From: Lysobacteraceae bacterium NML93-0399
GTDB lineage: Bacteria; Pseudomonadota; Gammaproteobacteria; Xanthomonadales; Xanthomonadaceae
Reading direction: 5' to 3'
Assembly (NCBI GenBank): GCA_002307375.1
Contig: NTJI01000001.1
Coordinates: 806,001-870,000 of the forward strand
Length of the DNA: 64,000 nucleotides
The first letter of the stretch is position 1; every line of letters starts with the position of its first letter. This document shows positions 9,762 to 17,301 of the stretch, piece after piece. The notes under the pieces were generated by a model, which saw nothing but the letters and a program-made list of their open reading frames with translations, was not told the DNA's origin and ran no database searches. The translations under genes were made by a program, and so were the position numbers.

Positions 9762-10928
9762 ATGAAGATCGCCATCGTCGGTATTGGCTATGTCGGCATT
9801 TCCAACGCAATCCTGCTGGCGCAGCACAACAGCGTCACTGCGGTGGACATCGACGTCAAGAAAGTCGACCTGATCAATCAGCGCAGATCGCCCATCCAGG
9901 ATGAGGAGGTCGAGCGTTATCTGCAGTCCGCCGAACTCGATCTGATTGCGGTGACGGATGGGACATCCGCATTCCGTGAAGCAGACTTGGTCGTAGTCGC
10001 CACCCCCACCGACTACGACGAGAAGAGCAATTACTTCAATACCAGCTCGGTTGAAAGCGTGATCCAACAGGTGCTGGAAGCAAAGCCAGATGCATTGATC
10101 CTTGTGAAGTCCACGGTCCCAGTCGGATTTACCCGACGGATACAGGATTTGTTCGGAAGCAGAAACATCCTGTTCTCGCCGGAGTTCCTGCGTGAGGGAC
10201 GAGCACTCTACGACAATCTCCACCCGAGCCGAATCATAATCGGAGAGATCTCAGAGCGAGGAGAATCCCTGGCCGCGCTGTTCCAACAAGGAGCCAAGCG
10301 CAAAGATGCCCCCGTCCTCCTTACCAGCGCGACCGAAGCCGAGGCCATCAAGCTGTTCGCCAACACCTATCTCGCGATGCGAGTGGCCTATTTCAACGAG
10401 CTCGACAGTTATTCCCAGACTCACGATCTAGACACCCGAGCCATCATCGAAGGTGTCGGACTCGACCCTCGCATCGGAAATCACTACAACAATCCGTCCT
10501 TCGGTTACGGCGGCTACTGCCTGCCGAAAGACACCCGGCAACTGCTGGCCAACTACGAGGATGTTCCCCAGAACCTTATCCAGGCCATCGTCCAATCCAA
10601 CTCCACTCGCAAGGATTACATTGCCAACGAGATAATCCGGCGCAAGCCACGCATCGTCGGCATCTACAGGCTGATCATGAAAGCAGGGGCGGACAGCTTC
10701 CGCACATCGAGCATCCAGGGTGTGATGAAGCGCCTGAAGGACAGCGGCATCAAGATCGTGATCTACGAGCCGTCGATCAAAGAGGATGTGTTTCTTGGCT
10801 CCCCGATCATTCGTGACTTGGATCAATTCAAGGCGATATCCGACGTCATCGCAGCCAATCGCTTCACACGAGAGCTGATCGGAAGCGAAAGCAAAGTGTA
10901 TACGAGGGATCTGTTCGGCGCCGACTGA
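9762..10928 (+). CDS. ugd: UDP-glucose 6-dehydrogenase
   Basis: 388 residues, the same length as the Escherichia coli enzyme and strongly resembling it along its whole length. Two NAD-dependent oxidations turn UDP-glucose into UDP-glucuronic acid. Seen are the Rossmann motif GIGYVG at residues 7-12, [42 protein letters not shown] and the catalytic cysteine in [10 protein letters not shown]. The ATG has little ribosome site. The base composition is visibly less GC-rich than the flanking housekeeping genes. Followed by terminator-like hairpins facing the convergent lipoprotein gene. Confidence 0.95.
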   Translation: MKIAIVGIGYVGISNAILLAQHNSVTAVDIDVKKVDLINQRRSPIQDEEVERYLQSAELDLIAVTDGTSAFREADLVVVATPTDYDEKSNYFNTSSVESVIQQVLEAKPDALILVKSTVPVGFTRRIQDLFGSRNILFSPEFLREGRALYDNLHPSRIIIGEISERGESLAALFQQGAKRKDAPVLLTSATEAEAIKLFANTYLAMRVAYFNELDSYSQTHDLDTRAIIEGVGLDPRIGNHYNNPSFGYGGYCLPKDTRQLLANYEDVPQNLIQAIVQSNSTRKDYIANEIIRRKPRIVGIYRLIMKAGADSFRTSSIQGVMKRLKDSGIKIVIYEPSIKEDVFLGSPIIRDLDQFKAISDVIAANRFTRELIGSESKVYTRDLFGAD

Positions 10929-10947
10929 GCCGCCACCCTTTCTGCCG

Positions 10948-10975
10948 CCCCGGGATTTTCATCAGAAACCCGGGG
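10948..10975. terminator. Hairpin between convergent ugd and lipoprotein gene
   Basis: CCCCGGG at 10948-10954 and CCCGGGG at 10969-10975 form a perfect 7-bp stem with partial T/A pairing inside the loop. A second GC-rich hairpin with GGCC arms follows to about 10995. No long T-run is present, so strength is uncertain; the position between convergent genes supports a bidirectional terminator. Confidence 0.6.
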
Positions 10976-11013
10976 CCGCCGAGGCCCCCTTCGGCCTTTA
11001 CTTGCGCGTTGCG

Positions 11014-11520
11014 TCAGAGGGCATAGGTGACATACACCGAGGAGGTCGCGTCCTGCCTCATGAGGTTGGCATGCACCGCCCGTCCCCGAACCCTCAGTTT
11101 TACTACCGAGCGACCGGACTTCTGCAGACTCGCGCGAATGTCCTCGTCGTTGCCTTCTGACTTGGAGTCAAGGATAAAGCCCTGCGTCTTGAGGATGTCC
11201 AGCGATCGCCCTGCCGCTTCTGCGGCAGAGGCACCCATCATCTCGATATATATCTGACGCTCCTCGCCGCCGTCGTTCTTCTGGATGCGGTCGTAACGCA
11301 GGTGTCCTCCCTGCCCCGCCAGCAACTCCGTCTTGAGCGCGGCAAGCTCCGGAACATCCTCCTGCTCCTGCGCGCCGGGAGACGCCTCGACCCCATTCGC
11401 GTCCTGCGCCTGGTGGGCGGCATCCTGCTCATTCTTACCGCAAGCGGTTACAAACAGCAGCAGGGACACAGAAAGCACGAGGCCTCTGAATGAAGAGGAA
11501 CGCACATCATGGAAGTTCAT
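11014..11520 (-). CDS. Small lipoprotein of unknown function
   Basis: 168 residues. Signal peptide with a hydrophobic core (LVLSVSLLLF) and the lipobox VTAC at about residues 24-27, so lipid modification and envelope location are expected. The mature part has an acidic, glutamine- and alanine-rich spacer, then a folded domain with strands such as RQIYIEMMG and a basic C-terminal strand pair. I do not recognise a family. The ATG at 11520 follows AGGATTGAT, and the signal peptide fits it; an upstream in-frame reading has no signal-like N-terminus. It stands alone, 189 bp beyond the end of the minus-strand polysaccharide operon. Confidence 0.8.
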   Translation of the reverse strand: MNFHDVRSSSFRGLVLSVSLLLFVTACGKNEQDAAHQAQDANGVEASPGAQEQEDVPELAALKTELLAGQGGHLRYDRIQKNDGGEERQIYIEMMGASAAEAAGRSLDILKTQGFILDSKSEGNDEDIRASLQKSGRSVVKLRVRGRAVHANLMRQDATSSVYVTYAL

Positions 11521-11709
11521 ATCAATCCTGTAATAGTTCAGAAATTCGATGATAACAAAGGATAATCGAGAAACAGCCAGTCTACATCCGATTACATGGC
11601 ACCTGGCCATCGGGCTCCAAGGCTTCTCACCAAGCCTCCGCGCGCGCAGCAACCAAGCGCGAGATCGAGCTTACTTCAGATCGAAAGAGCACGGGACCAA
11701 GCGTAGGGA

Positions 11710-13113
11710 TCAGGTCGCGACTGAAGAGTGAAGGACGCCATTGACGGGGAAATCAAGAAGCTGCGGCCAAGCTCTCCTGATTATCTTGAGGAAGACCGTG
11801 CCTTTCACCCGGTCTTCGAAGGGGACCGCAAGCATGGCGCGATAAGCCAGGCGGGAGTTGACAACGGCCCACGTATCGAATGCGACATCGCTCTCGCAGA
11901 GATTGGGAGCGCACCAACGCCCCATTCGATGCTCCCAGTAGAAAATATCCTGCGGCAGGTACCCGGAGTCGAACGGAAACGCCGTGGCCGAGATCCAGTC
12001 CTCGAACTCCGCCACAATGGCTTCATTCCCCTGCCCTCCCTTTTCGAGCAACCTCCGTTGCATTACACCGGCATCCATTACTGGACTCTTCGGCCTGTGT
12101 TTCATGTAGAACGCACGACCGATCTCGTAATGATTGGAGCGGATATGCAGGTCATTCTGGTTGAAGGTCCGTATGTACGCCAAAGCGGCGCTGTGGACGT
12201 GCGGTCTCGGGCAGTTGTCGGTAATCGCTTGCCGAAACCCGGGTGGGAAATCCTTGTTCTCGCGCAGGGCCAGCATCCTGTGATCGATGCCGAACCGATC
12301 GGCGATTGCGCATGGGATCTCGATGTCGCTGGCCTTCGTCGCGGGAGAGTAAGTGAACATCCGGATATCTCGGAGCAGCTTCTTGGCCGCCGCCAACGTC
12401 ACCCGACTGTCTAGGCCCGATGTCAACGAGAGCAGCAGCCGACCATCTTGGGCAAGTGCCTCCAGCAGCCTCTGGAAGAGGGATGTCAGAAGCTCGGCGG
12501 CATCTCCCGGACGCATTGATCCAGGTCCCGAAACGGGGAATATCCGCTCGATTCGGCCTCCGTGGAGATCGAGCGCCGTATTGGGGGTGAGCGCGAAGAT
12601 GCCGGCATGACCGGTGGCTCGCCCTGGGTACCCGTATGCCCCGTGCAGCATCTCGATGTCAGGCCAGGCTCCCCCGAAGTGGGAAAGCTCTCTCCCACCG
12701 CAAGTTTCGACGAGCAGGCGCTCATGGGAGGCGACTCTCCAGATTGGAGCATCGGAGGTGTAATAAACCGTCCTCATCCCTGCGGCGTCCTGCTGAATGC
12801 GAACACGACCGCTTTCGGCGTCAATCGCGACAAACCGCCCCGACATGCCGTCGATCACATCCTGCATGCTGCCGATCGATCGTCTGCGCGCATCCAGCAG
12901 CCGTCGCGCGATGACCAACAGCTCCGCGTCGCCGGCGATCAGATCGACAGCCCTGCCGAGGATCGCGATCGTGAAGCCATCGGCGCGCGCGATCGCCAGC
13001 TCTACTCGTCTATCCCATTGCAGCCAGCCACCGGCCAGCGCCACGCACCCCCAATGTTGGGGAGCTTGCTCCCAGGGAATCTTGGCGAAGCAGAAGCCCC
13101 GGGCATAGCGCAA
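11710..13113 (-). CDS. Asparagine-synthetase-like protein 1, no glutaminase cysteine
   Basis: 467 residues from a TTG at 13113. The ATP-pyrophosphatase loop LTSGLDSR lies at about residues 230-237, as in AsnB-family adenylating amidotransferases. The N-terminal half resembles the amidotransferase fold of the family, but the chain starts M-R-Y-A-R-G with no cysteine at position 2, so it cannot hydrolyse glutamine in the usual way. It shares FALTPNT and FYWEHRMG with the paralogue at 14592-16028. The TTG was chosen because GGAG stands 8 bases upstream and similarity to the paralogue begins there; the frame is open further and overlaps the methyltransferase. In surface-polysaccharide loci such proteins can amidate uronic acids; here the exact reaction is unknown. 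Confidence 0.82.
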   Translation of the reverse strand: MRYARGFCFAKIPWEQAPQHWGCVALAGGWLQWDRRVELAIARADGFTIAILGRAVDLIAGDAELLVIARRLLDARRRSIGSMQDVIDGMSGRFVAIDAESGRVRIQQDAAGMRTVYYTSDAPIWRVASHERLLVETCGGRELSHFGGAWPDIEMLHGAYGYPGRATGHAGIFALTPNTALDLHGGRIERIFPVSGPGSMRPGDAAELLTSLFQRLLEALAQDGRLLLSLTSGLDSRVTLAAAKKLLRDIRMFTYSPATKASDIEIPCAIADRFGIDHRMLALRENKDFPPGFRQAITDNCPRPHVHSAALAYIRTFNQNDLHIRSNHYEIGRAFYMKHRPKSPVMDAGVMQRRLLEKGGQGNEAIVAEFEDWISATAFPFDSGYLPQDIFYWEHRMGRWCAPNLCESDVAFDTWAVVNSRLAYRAMLAVPFEDRVKGTVFLKIIRRAWPQLLDFPVNGVLHSSVAT

Positions 13114-13892
13114 CCCGACGTCTCCATTGCCGCCTCGGCCCTGAGTGCCATGGCGGCGTGCGTTACGACCTCCGCAGCCGATTGACTCTGCATGCTGGGC
13201 AAGCTGACGCCGGGAAACGGACGTGAACCCGACCTTCGTCGTGTCCTCCAGGCCTTCAGCAAGGGCCGTCGATTGTTTGCGGCTCGCAGGTCGTCGTCGC
13301 ATGTCCCCAGGTATTCGATTCCGTCGAAACCCAGCTTCAGCAACGTCGTGCCAATCTCCCTGATGTCACAGCCTGCATTGCCCTCGAAGCAGAGAACCTG
13401 ACCAGTCACCTCAGCCAGCAGCGCGAGGAGCCTGTTCTGATCCAGTACATGGGATTCGATGGCCAGCGCCAGCACGACATCGAAAAGACCAAGGTCAGCG
13501 GCGTCTACCCGATCGATATCCCCTTGTTCAAACTGCAGTTGCGTCAATTGCGACAACCGTGAAATCTCGCGGGCAAGTTCGACCTTGTCCAGGTCGAACT
13601 CGATACCACGACCGCTCAGGACACCGCGGTTGGTGAGCTCGAAGAGCATCGCGCCCGCATTGCAGCCGAGATCGAGAACGGTCCGCCCCGCCACTTGGGA
13701 GCGATCCAACCCGAAACGCGTCAGCCGCCTGGCAGCGTCACGCTGCGCAAGCGCACGCGGCACGGAGAACCCCGGCGTGGAGAAGGCGCAGTACACCACG
13801 TCCTCGGTTCTCAGGACGTGCCTTCCGGATCTCTTGCGGAAGCTCCTGGACGATTCGAGCAGCCGCTCCATCAGATCATCGATTTTCTGCAT
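13002..13892 (-). CDS. Class I SAM-dependent methyltransferase
   Basis: 296 residues from the ATG at 13892, which has GGGAG six to seven bases upstream; an ATG 21 bp earlier is possible. Motif I is VLDLGCNAGAM, the acidic residue of motif II is in GIEFDLDKVELA, and QFEQGDIDRVD and FDVVLALAIESHV follow, typical of small-molecule O- or N-methyltransferases. The acceptor is unknown; a sugar or a sugar substituent is likely from context. The last 37 codons overlap the AsnB-like gene by 112 bp and look low in conservation, so the true end may be earlier or a frameshift may exist. Overlaps the upstream kinase-like gene by 17 bp. Confidence 0.75.
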   Translation of the reverse strand: MQKIDDLMERLLESSRSFRKRSGRHVLRTEDVVYCAFSTPGFSVPRALAQRDAARRLTRFGLDRSQVAGRTVLDLGCNAGAMLFELTNRGVLSGRGIEFDLDKVELAREISRLSQLTQLQFEQGDIDRVDAADLGLFDVVLALAIESHVLDQNRLLALLAEVTGQVLCFEGNAGCDIREIGTTLLKLGFDGIEYLGTCDDDLRAANNRRPLLKAWRTRRRSGSRPFPGVSLPSMQSQSAAEVVTHAAMALRAEAAMETSGCAMPGASASPRFPGSKLPNIGGAWRWPVAGCNGIDE

Positions 13893-14580
13893 CGGCGTCT
13901 CCCAGGTGCTCATCGATTATCGCCACCAATGCATCCTGGGCATCATCGACGTCTTGACCCGCGTCGACCACACGAATCTCGACGCCGCGCGCAGCAAGGA
14001 CATCGACAGCCACATCACACACGATCAATGCGTTCTCCACCACCTCCGAGATTCCATCGACGCCGAGCCCGGAGTAGCAGTTAGGGAGCTTCCCGCGTGC
14101 CATTGCCCTGGCCACAATGATGTCGGCAGGCGCGCGGAACACACATGCCATCGCAGGCACGGGAACCAGACCGAAATATGCTGCGGCGTGGCGCTTCGGA
14201 TCCGATGCGTGGGGCAGGAAACTGAAGGCTCGATGCAACAGCATCTCGTCGTGAACCACCGGTAATTGCAGATCGACATTCGACAGCAGGAACGCATCCT
14301 CGCAGGTCTTGCGCAGCAATACCGCCGCTCCGAACTTTTGCGAAGGCAGCATCTCAGAGGCCGAGAGAATGGAGAAGCACAGCCGAATGAATTCGCGGGG
14401 CATGTATGAATCCACCGCGAGCGCCGTTCTTTCCTTGGCCGGGATCCCTTCTCTGGCACTCGACAGGAGGCCATCCAGATCCCACGGCGCCAGCCAGTCC
14501 GCCCGACGGAAGCCTGCTTCGGCGATCCGTTTCAAGACGGTTGACTTGCCGACTGCCGACGGCCCCATGATCTCGATCAT
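13876..14580 (-). CDS. P-loop kinase-like NTPase of the polysaccharide locus
   Basis: 234 residues. Walker A loop GPSAVGKST at residues 6-14 directly after a short beta strand, as in small-molecule kinases. No recognised family beyond the P-loop fold; a lid-like basic segment ARAMARGKLPNCYSG lies in the C-terminal half. The ATG at 14580 is preferred because GAGG lies nine bases upstream; an ATG at 14589 is the alternative. It lies between the two AsnB-like genes and overlaps the methyltransferase gene, so it is part of one cassette. A kinase that phosphorylates a sugar or a small head group is an inference. Confidence 0.7.
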   Translation of the reverse strand: MIEIMGPSAVGKSTVLKRIAEAGFRRADWLAPWDLDGLLSSAREGIPAKERTALAVDSYMPREFIRLCFSILSASEMLPSQKFGAAVLLRKTCEDAFLLSNVDLQLPVVHDEMLLHRAFSFLPHASDPKRHAAAYFGLVPVPAMACVFRAPADIIVARAMARGKLPNCYSGLGVDGISEVVENALIVCDVAVDVLAARGVEIRVVDAGQDVDDAQDALVAIIDEHLGDADAENR

Positions 14581-14591
14581 TCCCGGCATCC

Positions 14592-16028
14592 TCAGGACGC
14601 GACCCCGAGCTTCGCCAGGACCGGATCGTACCGGGCGGTAAGATCCAGCAAGAGCTTCGTGCCGAGCCGGCATTCGGCCTTGAGCCCGAATGCCGAGTCG
14701 AACAAGCGCCTCGAATTGAAACCCGCCATCGAATAGAGCACCGGATCCATCTCGTTGAGCATCACCGCGCCCCAGGTTCCCATCCGGTGCTCCCAATAGA
14801 ACATGTCCAGTGCATCAAGACCCGGAAATTGTTCTGGATATCCCGCACGCTCGATGAAGCCCGCAAACGCGGTATCGGCGAACGAACGCACCGCCCGCGC
14901 GGGACGCTCAACGCGTCGGGTGAAATAGAGCGCGGACAACGCCTCTGGCGAGATCACGTCCAGCACACGGTTATGACGGTTGTAGAAACCGCGCAGGATC
15001 TCGCCGCCGTACCCACGCAGGAAAACACCGCCAGACTGGGCGACCACGCCTGTATTCGCCGTCAGGGACGAAGCGCCTCTCGAGAATCCAGTCGCAAGCC
15101 GGGTGGCAAGCCTCAGCGGCTCGTCCTTGGCGGCCTCCGTTCTGCGGCCGACAGGCACGAACGTGTGTTCCCCTCCGAGGTAGCGAGCCATCGCCTCTAC
15201 AAGTTCGCGCTCTCCCTCCTGCAGACGGCCGCCTTCCCAAGTGAAGTAGGAACCCGAAACGCCATGACGCCGAAGGCCTGCGATCAATGCACGGCCGTCG
15301 GTGCCGCCGGTGACGCCCAGCAACGGCAAATATCTGGGCGCCAGATACTCGGCGGTGCGCGCAAAGTACTCGTCACATTCTTCGAAGAATGCCTCCGTCG
15401 TAGTCGATTTCGGAGGAACGACCGGCCAATATCGGACAGCACGGTACAAGCCGAGATCGAGGCATGTATTCGGGATCAGGGCAAATATCGACCTGTACAT
15501 GGTCGAATCACCCGGCAGATAACTCGTCCCGCGCTGCGCATACTCGTCGCTGTCCCTGAACGCAACCGCCGCCGGGCATGTCTCATCTCCGAACGCCTTT
15601 GCCAGCAGGGCCGCGTGGGACGCAAACGCCACCGCCTCCCCTGTACGGTAGTAAACCGAACGAGCACCGAAAGCATCGTGATAGACACGCGCCCCGGACG
15701 CCCCACGCGCGATAAGTGCGAAACGTCCGCCAAGTTGATCGAGAGCCGATGGATCACCGTCACGCGCGACCCGTGCAAGAAGGTACTCGACACTTTCGCC
15801 GCCGTGGGCGACGTATATATCGCCCACGGCCAACACATGCCAGTCCGTTCCCACCAATTCCCGCACAATCGCCTCTGGATGCGCCCAGACCATCAAGTCA
15901 GGGACATCGAAGCGCCGCCAATTCGCCAGCATTCCCGGGAACGGAGGCAGGCCATCCGAAGCGAGAAAGCCGAAGCGGAACGCGCGAGCCGCCGCTCCGG
16001 CGAAATCAGAGTCGGAAGGTACGCTCAT
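14592..16028 (-). CDS. Asparagine-synthetase-like protein 2, altered PP-loop
   Basis: 478 residues. Paralogue of the protein at 11710-13113: same order of an amidotransferase-like N-terminal half and an ATP-pyrophosphatase-like C-terminal half, sharing IFALIPNT and FYWEHRMG. No cysteine follows the initiator methionine, so no glutaminase is expected. The PP-loop reads VTGGTDGRA at residues 239-247 where active members have SGGxDS, so the second serine is replaced by glycine and adenylation ability is doubtful. The ATG at 16028 overlaps the dehydrogenase gene by 23 bp and the stop lies 11 bp before the kinase start. A partner or regulatory role to protein 1 is one reading; an independent ligase is another. 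Confidence 0.78.
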   Translation of the reverse strand: MSVPSDSDFAGAAARAFRFGFLASDGLPPFPGMLANWRRFDVPDLMVWAHPEAIVRELVGTDWHVLAVGDIYVAHGGESVEYLLARVARDGDPSALDQLGGRFALIARGASGARVYHDAFGARSVYYRTGEAVAFASHAALLAKAFGDETCPAAVAFRDSDEYAQRGTSYLPGDSTMYRSIFALIPNTCLDLGLYRAVRYWPVVPPKSTTTEAFFEECDEYFARTAEYLAPRYLPLLGVTGGTDGRALIAGLRRHGVSGSYFTWEGGRLQEGERELVEAMARYLGGEHTFVPVGRRTEAAKDEPLRLATRLATGFSRGASSLTANTGVVAQSGGVFLRGYGGEILRGFYNRHNRVLDVISPEALSALYFTRRVERPARAVRSFADTAFAGFIERAGYPEQFPGLDALDMFYWEHRMGTWGAVMLNEMDPVLYSMAGFNSRRLFDSAFGLKAECRLGTKLLLDLTARYDPVLAKLGVAS

Positions 16029-17283
16029 TGCGTGGCAAGCAGCCTTTGACGTCGAAGATGATACCGCCCGGTTTCAGGATCCCGTCGAGATCGACGGTGG
16101 CCTCGTCGCCCACGAACTGTTTGTGGGCCACAGCGAGCAGAACGGCATCATAAGCGCCCTGTTCCGGAGCCGGCGCCAGCGTCACGCCGTACTCGAGCCG
16201 TGCTTCGTCCGGATCGACCCATGGATCGTGGACGTCGATTTCAGCATTGGTATCTTTCAACTGCGCGATCACGTCCACGACCTTGGTGTTCCTGACGTCC
16301 GGACAATTCTCCTTGAACGCGAGTCCCAGTACGAGGATGCGGGAACCAACGATGTTCAGGCGCGCGCGCGCCATCAGTCGCATCAGCCTGTCAGCGACAT
16401 ATGGCCCCATATCGTCGTTGATTCTTCTTGCAGACAGGATCAACTCAGGGTTGTAGCCGAGCATCGCAGCCTTGTGAGCGAGATAGTAGGGATCGACGCC
16501 GATGCAGTGCCCTCCCACCAGCCCTGGCACGAAAGGCATGAAATTCCACTTCGTCCCGGCCGCAGCGAGCACTTCATGGGTATCGATTCCGACTCGATGG
16601 AAGATGACGGCCAACTCGTTCATCAGCGCGATATTCACGTCCCGCTGCGTATTCTCGATGACCTTGGCGGCCTCAGCGACCCGGATCGAACTCGCCTTGT
16701 GAGTGCCGACGGTGATGATCTTGCGGTAAAGGGCATCAACATAATCGGCGATCTCCGGCGTCGAACCGGACGTGACCTTCACGATCTTCGTCACGGTCCG
16801 CTCCTTGTCGCCGGGATTGATCCGCTCGGGGCTGTAGCCGCAGAAGAAGTCCTCATTGAAGCGAAGCCCGGAGGCCTGCTCGAGCACGGGCACGCAGACT
16901 TCTTCGGTGACTCCCGGATAGACCGTGGATTCGTAGATCACCACATCACCCTTCTTCAGCACGCTGCCGATCGCCGCACTGGACTTGAGCAGCGGATCGA
17001 AATCGGGCCTGCGTGCCGCATCGATGGGAGTCGGCACGGTGATGACGTAGACGTTGCAATCTGCGAGTTCCTGGAGCTGATCGGTGTAGGTCAAGGACCC
17101 AGCCTGCGCGAGATCGTCGGCCGACACCTCCAGCGTCCGATCGACGCCTTCTCGAAGTTCGTTGATACGGGACGAGCTGATGTCGAACCCCACAACCGGC
17201 ATGCTCCGTCCGAAGGCGACCGCGAGGGGAAGGCCCACGTAACCGAGGCCGACGACAGCTAGACGTGTATTTGATAGTTCCAT
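16006..17283 (-). CDS. TviB/WbpO-type UDP-N-acetylhexosamine 6-dehydrogenase
   Basis: 425 residues. Resembles Vi-antigen TviB throughout: GLGYVGLPLAVAFG at residues 12-25, VYVITVPTPID, YESTVYPGVTEE, GYSPERINPGDK, KVIENTQRDVNIALMNELA and the catalytic cysteine in GLVGGHCIGVDPYYL. Oxidises UDP-GlcNAc or UDP-GalNAc at C6 to the uronic acid. Whether the product is GlcNAcA, GalNAcA or, together with WecB, ManNAcA cannot be decided from sequence. The ATG at 17283 begins the conserved N-terminus and lies 18 bp after the acyltransferase stop. Immediately followed by the AsnB-like cassette, which suggests a uronic acid that is further substituted. Confidence 0.92.
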   Translation of the reverse strand: MELSNTRLAVVGLGYVGLPLAVAFGRSMPVVGFDISSSRINELREGVDRTLEVSADDLAQAGSLTYTDQLQELADCNVYVITVPTPIDAARRPDFDPLLKSSAAIGSVLKKGDVVIYESTVYPGVTEEVCVPVLEQASGLRFNEDFFCGYSPERINPGDKERTVTKIVKVTSGSTPEIADYVDALYRKIITVGTHKASSIRVAEAAKVIENTQRDVNIALMNELAVIFHRVGIDTHEVLAAAGTKWNFMPFVPGLVGGHCIGVDPYYLAHKAAMLGYNPELILSARRINDDMGPYVADRLMRLMARARLNIVGSRILVLGLAFKENCPDVRNTKVVDVIAQLKDTNAEIDVHDPWVDPDEARLEYGVTLAPAPEQGAYDAVLLAVAHKQFVGDEATVDLDGILKPGGIIFDVKGCLPRNERTFRL

Positions 17284-17301
17284 TGTTGTTCTTCCGATAG
17301 T

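Noticed and set aside
11710-13302. AsnB-like protein 1 starting at 13302
   Set aside because: The first 63 codons would be an alternate reading of the methyltransferase gene and have no counterpart in the paralogue; a TTG with GGAG upstream lies at the start of similarity.
11710-16028. Lasso-peptide gene cluster because of AsnB-like proteins and a kinase
   Set aside because: No precursor peptide, leader peptidase or RRE-type protein was found, and the genes are embedded in a polysaccharide operon.
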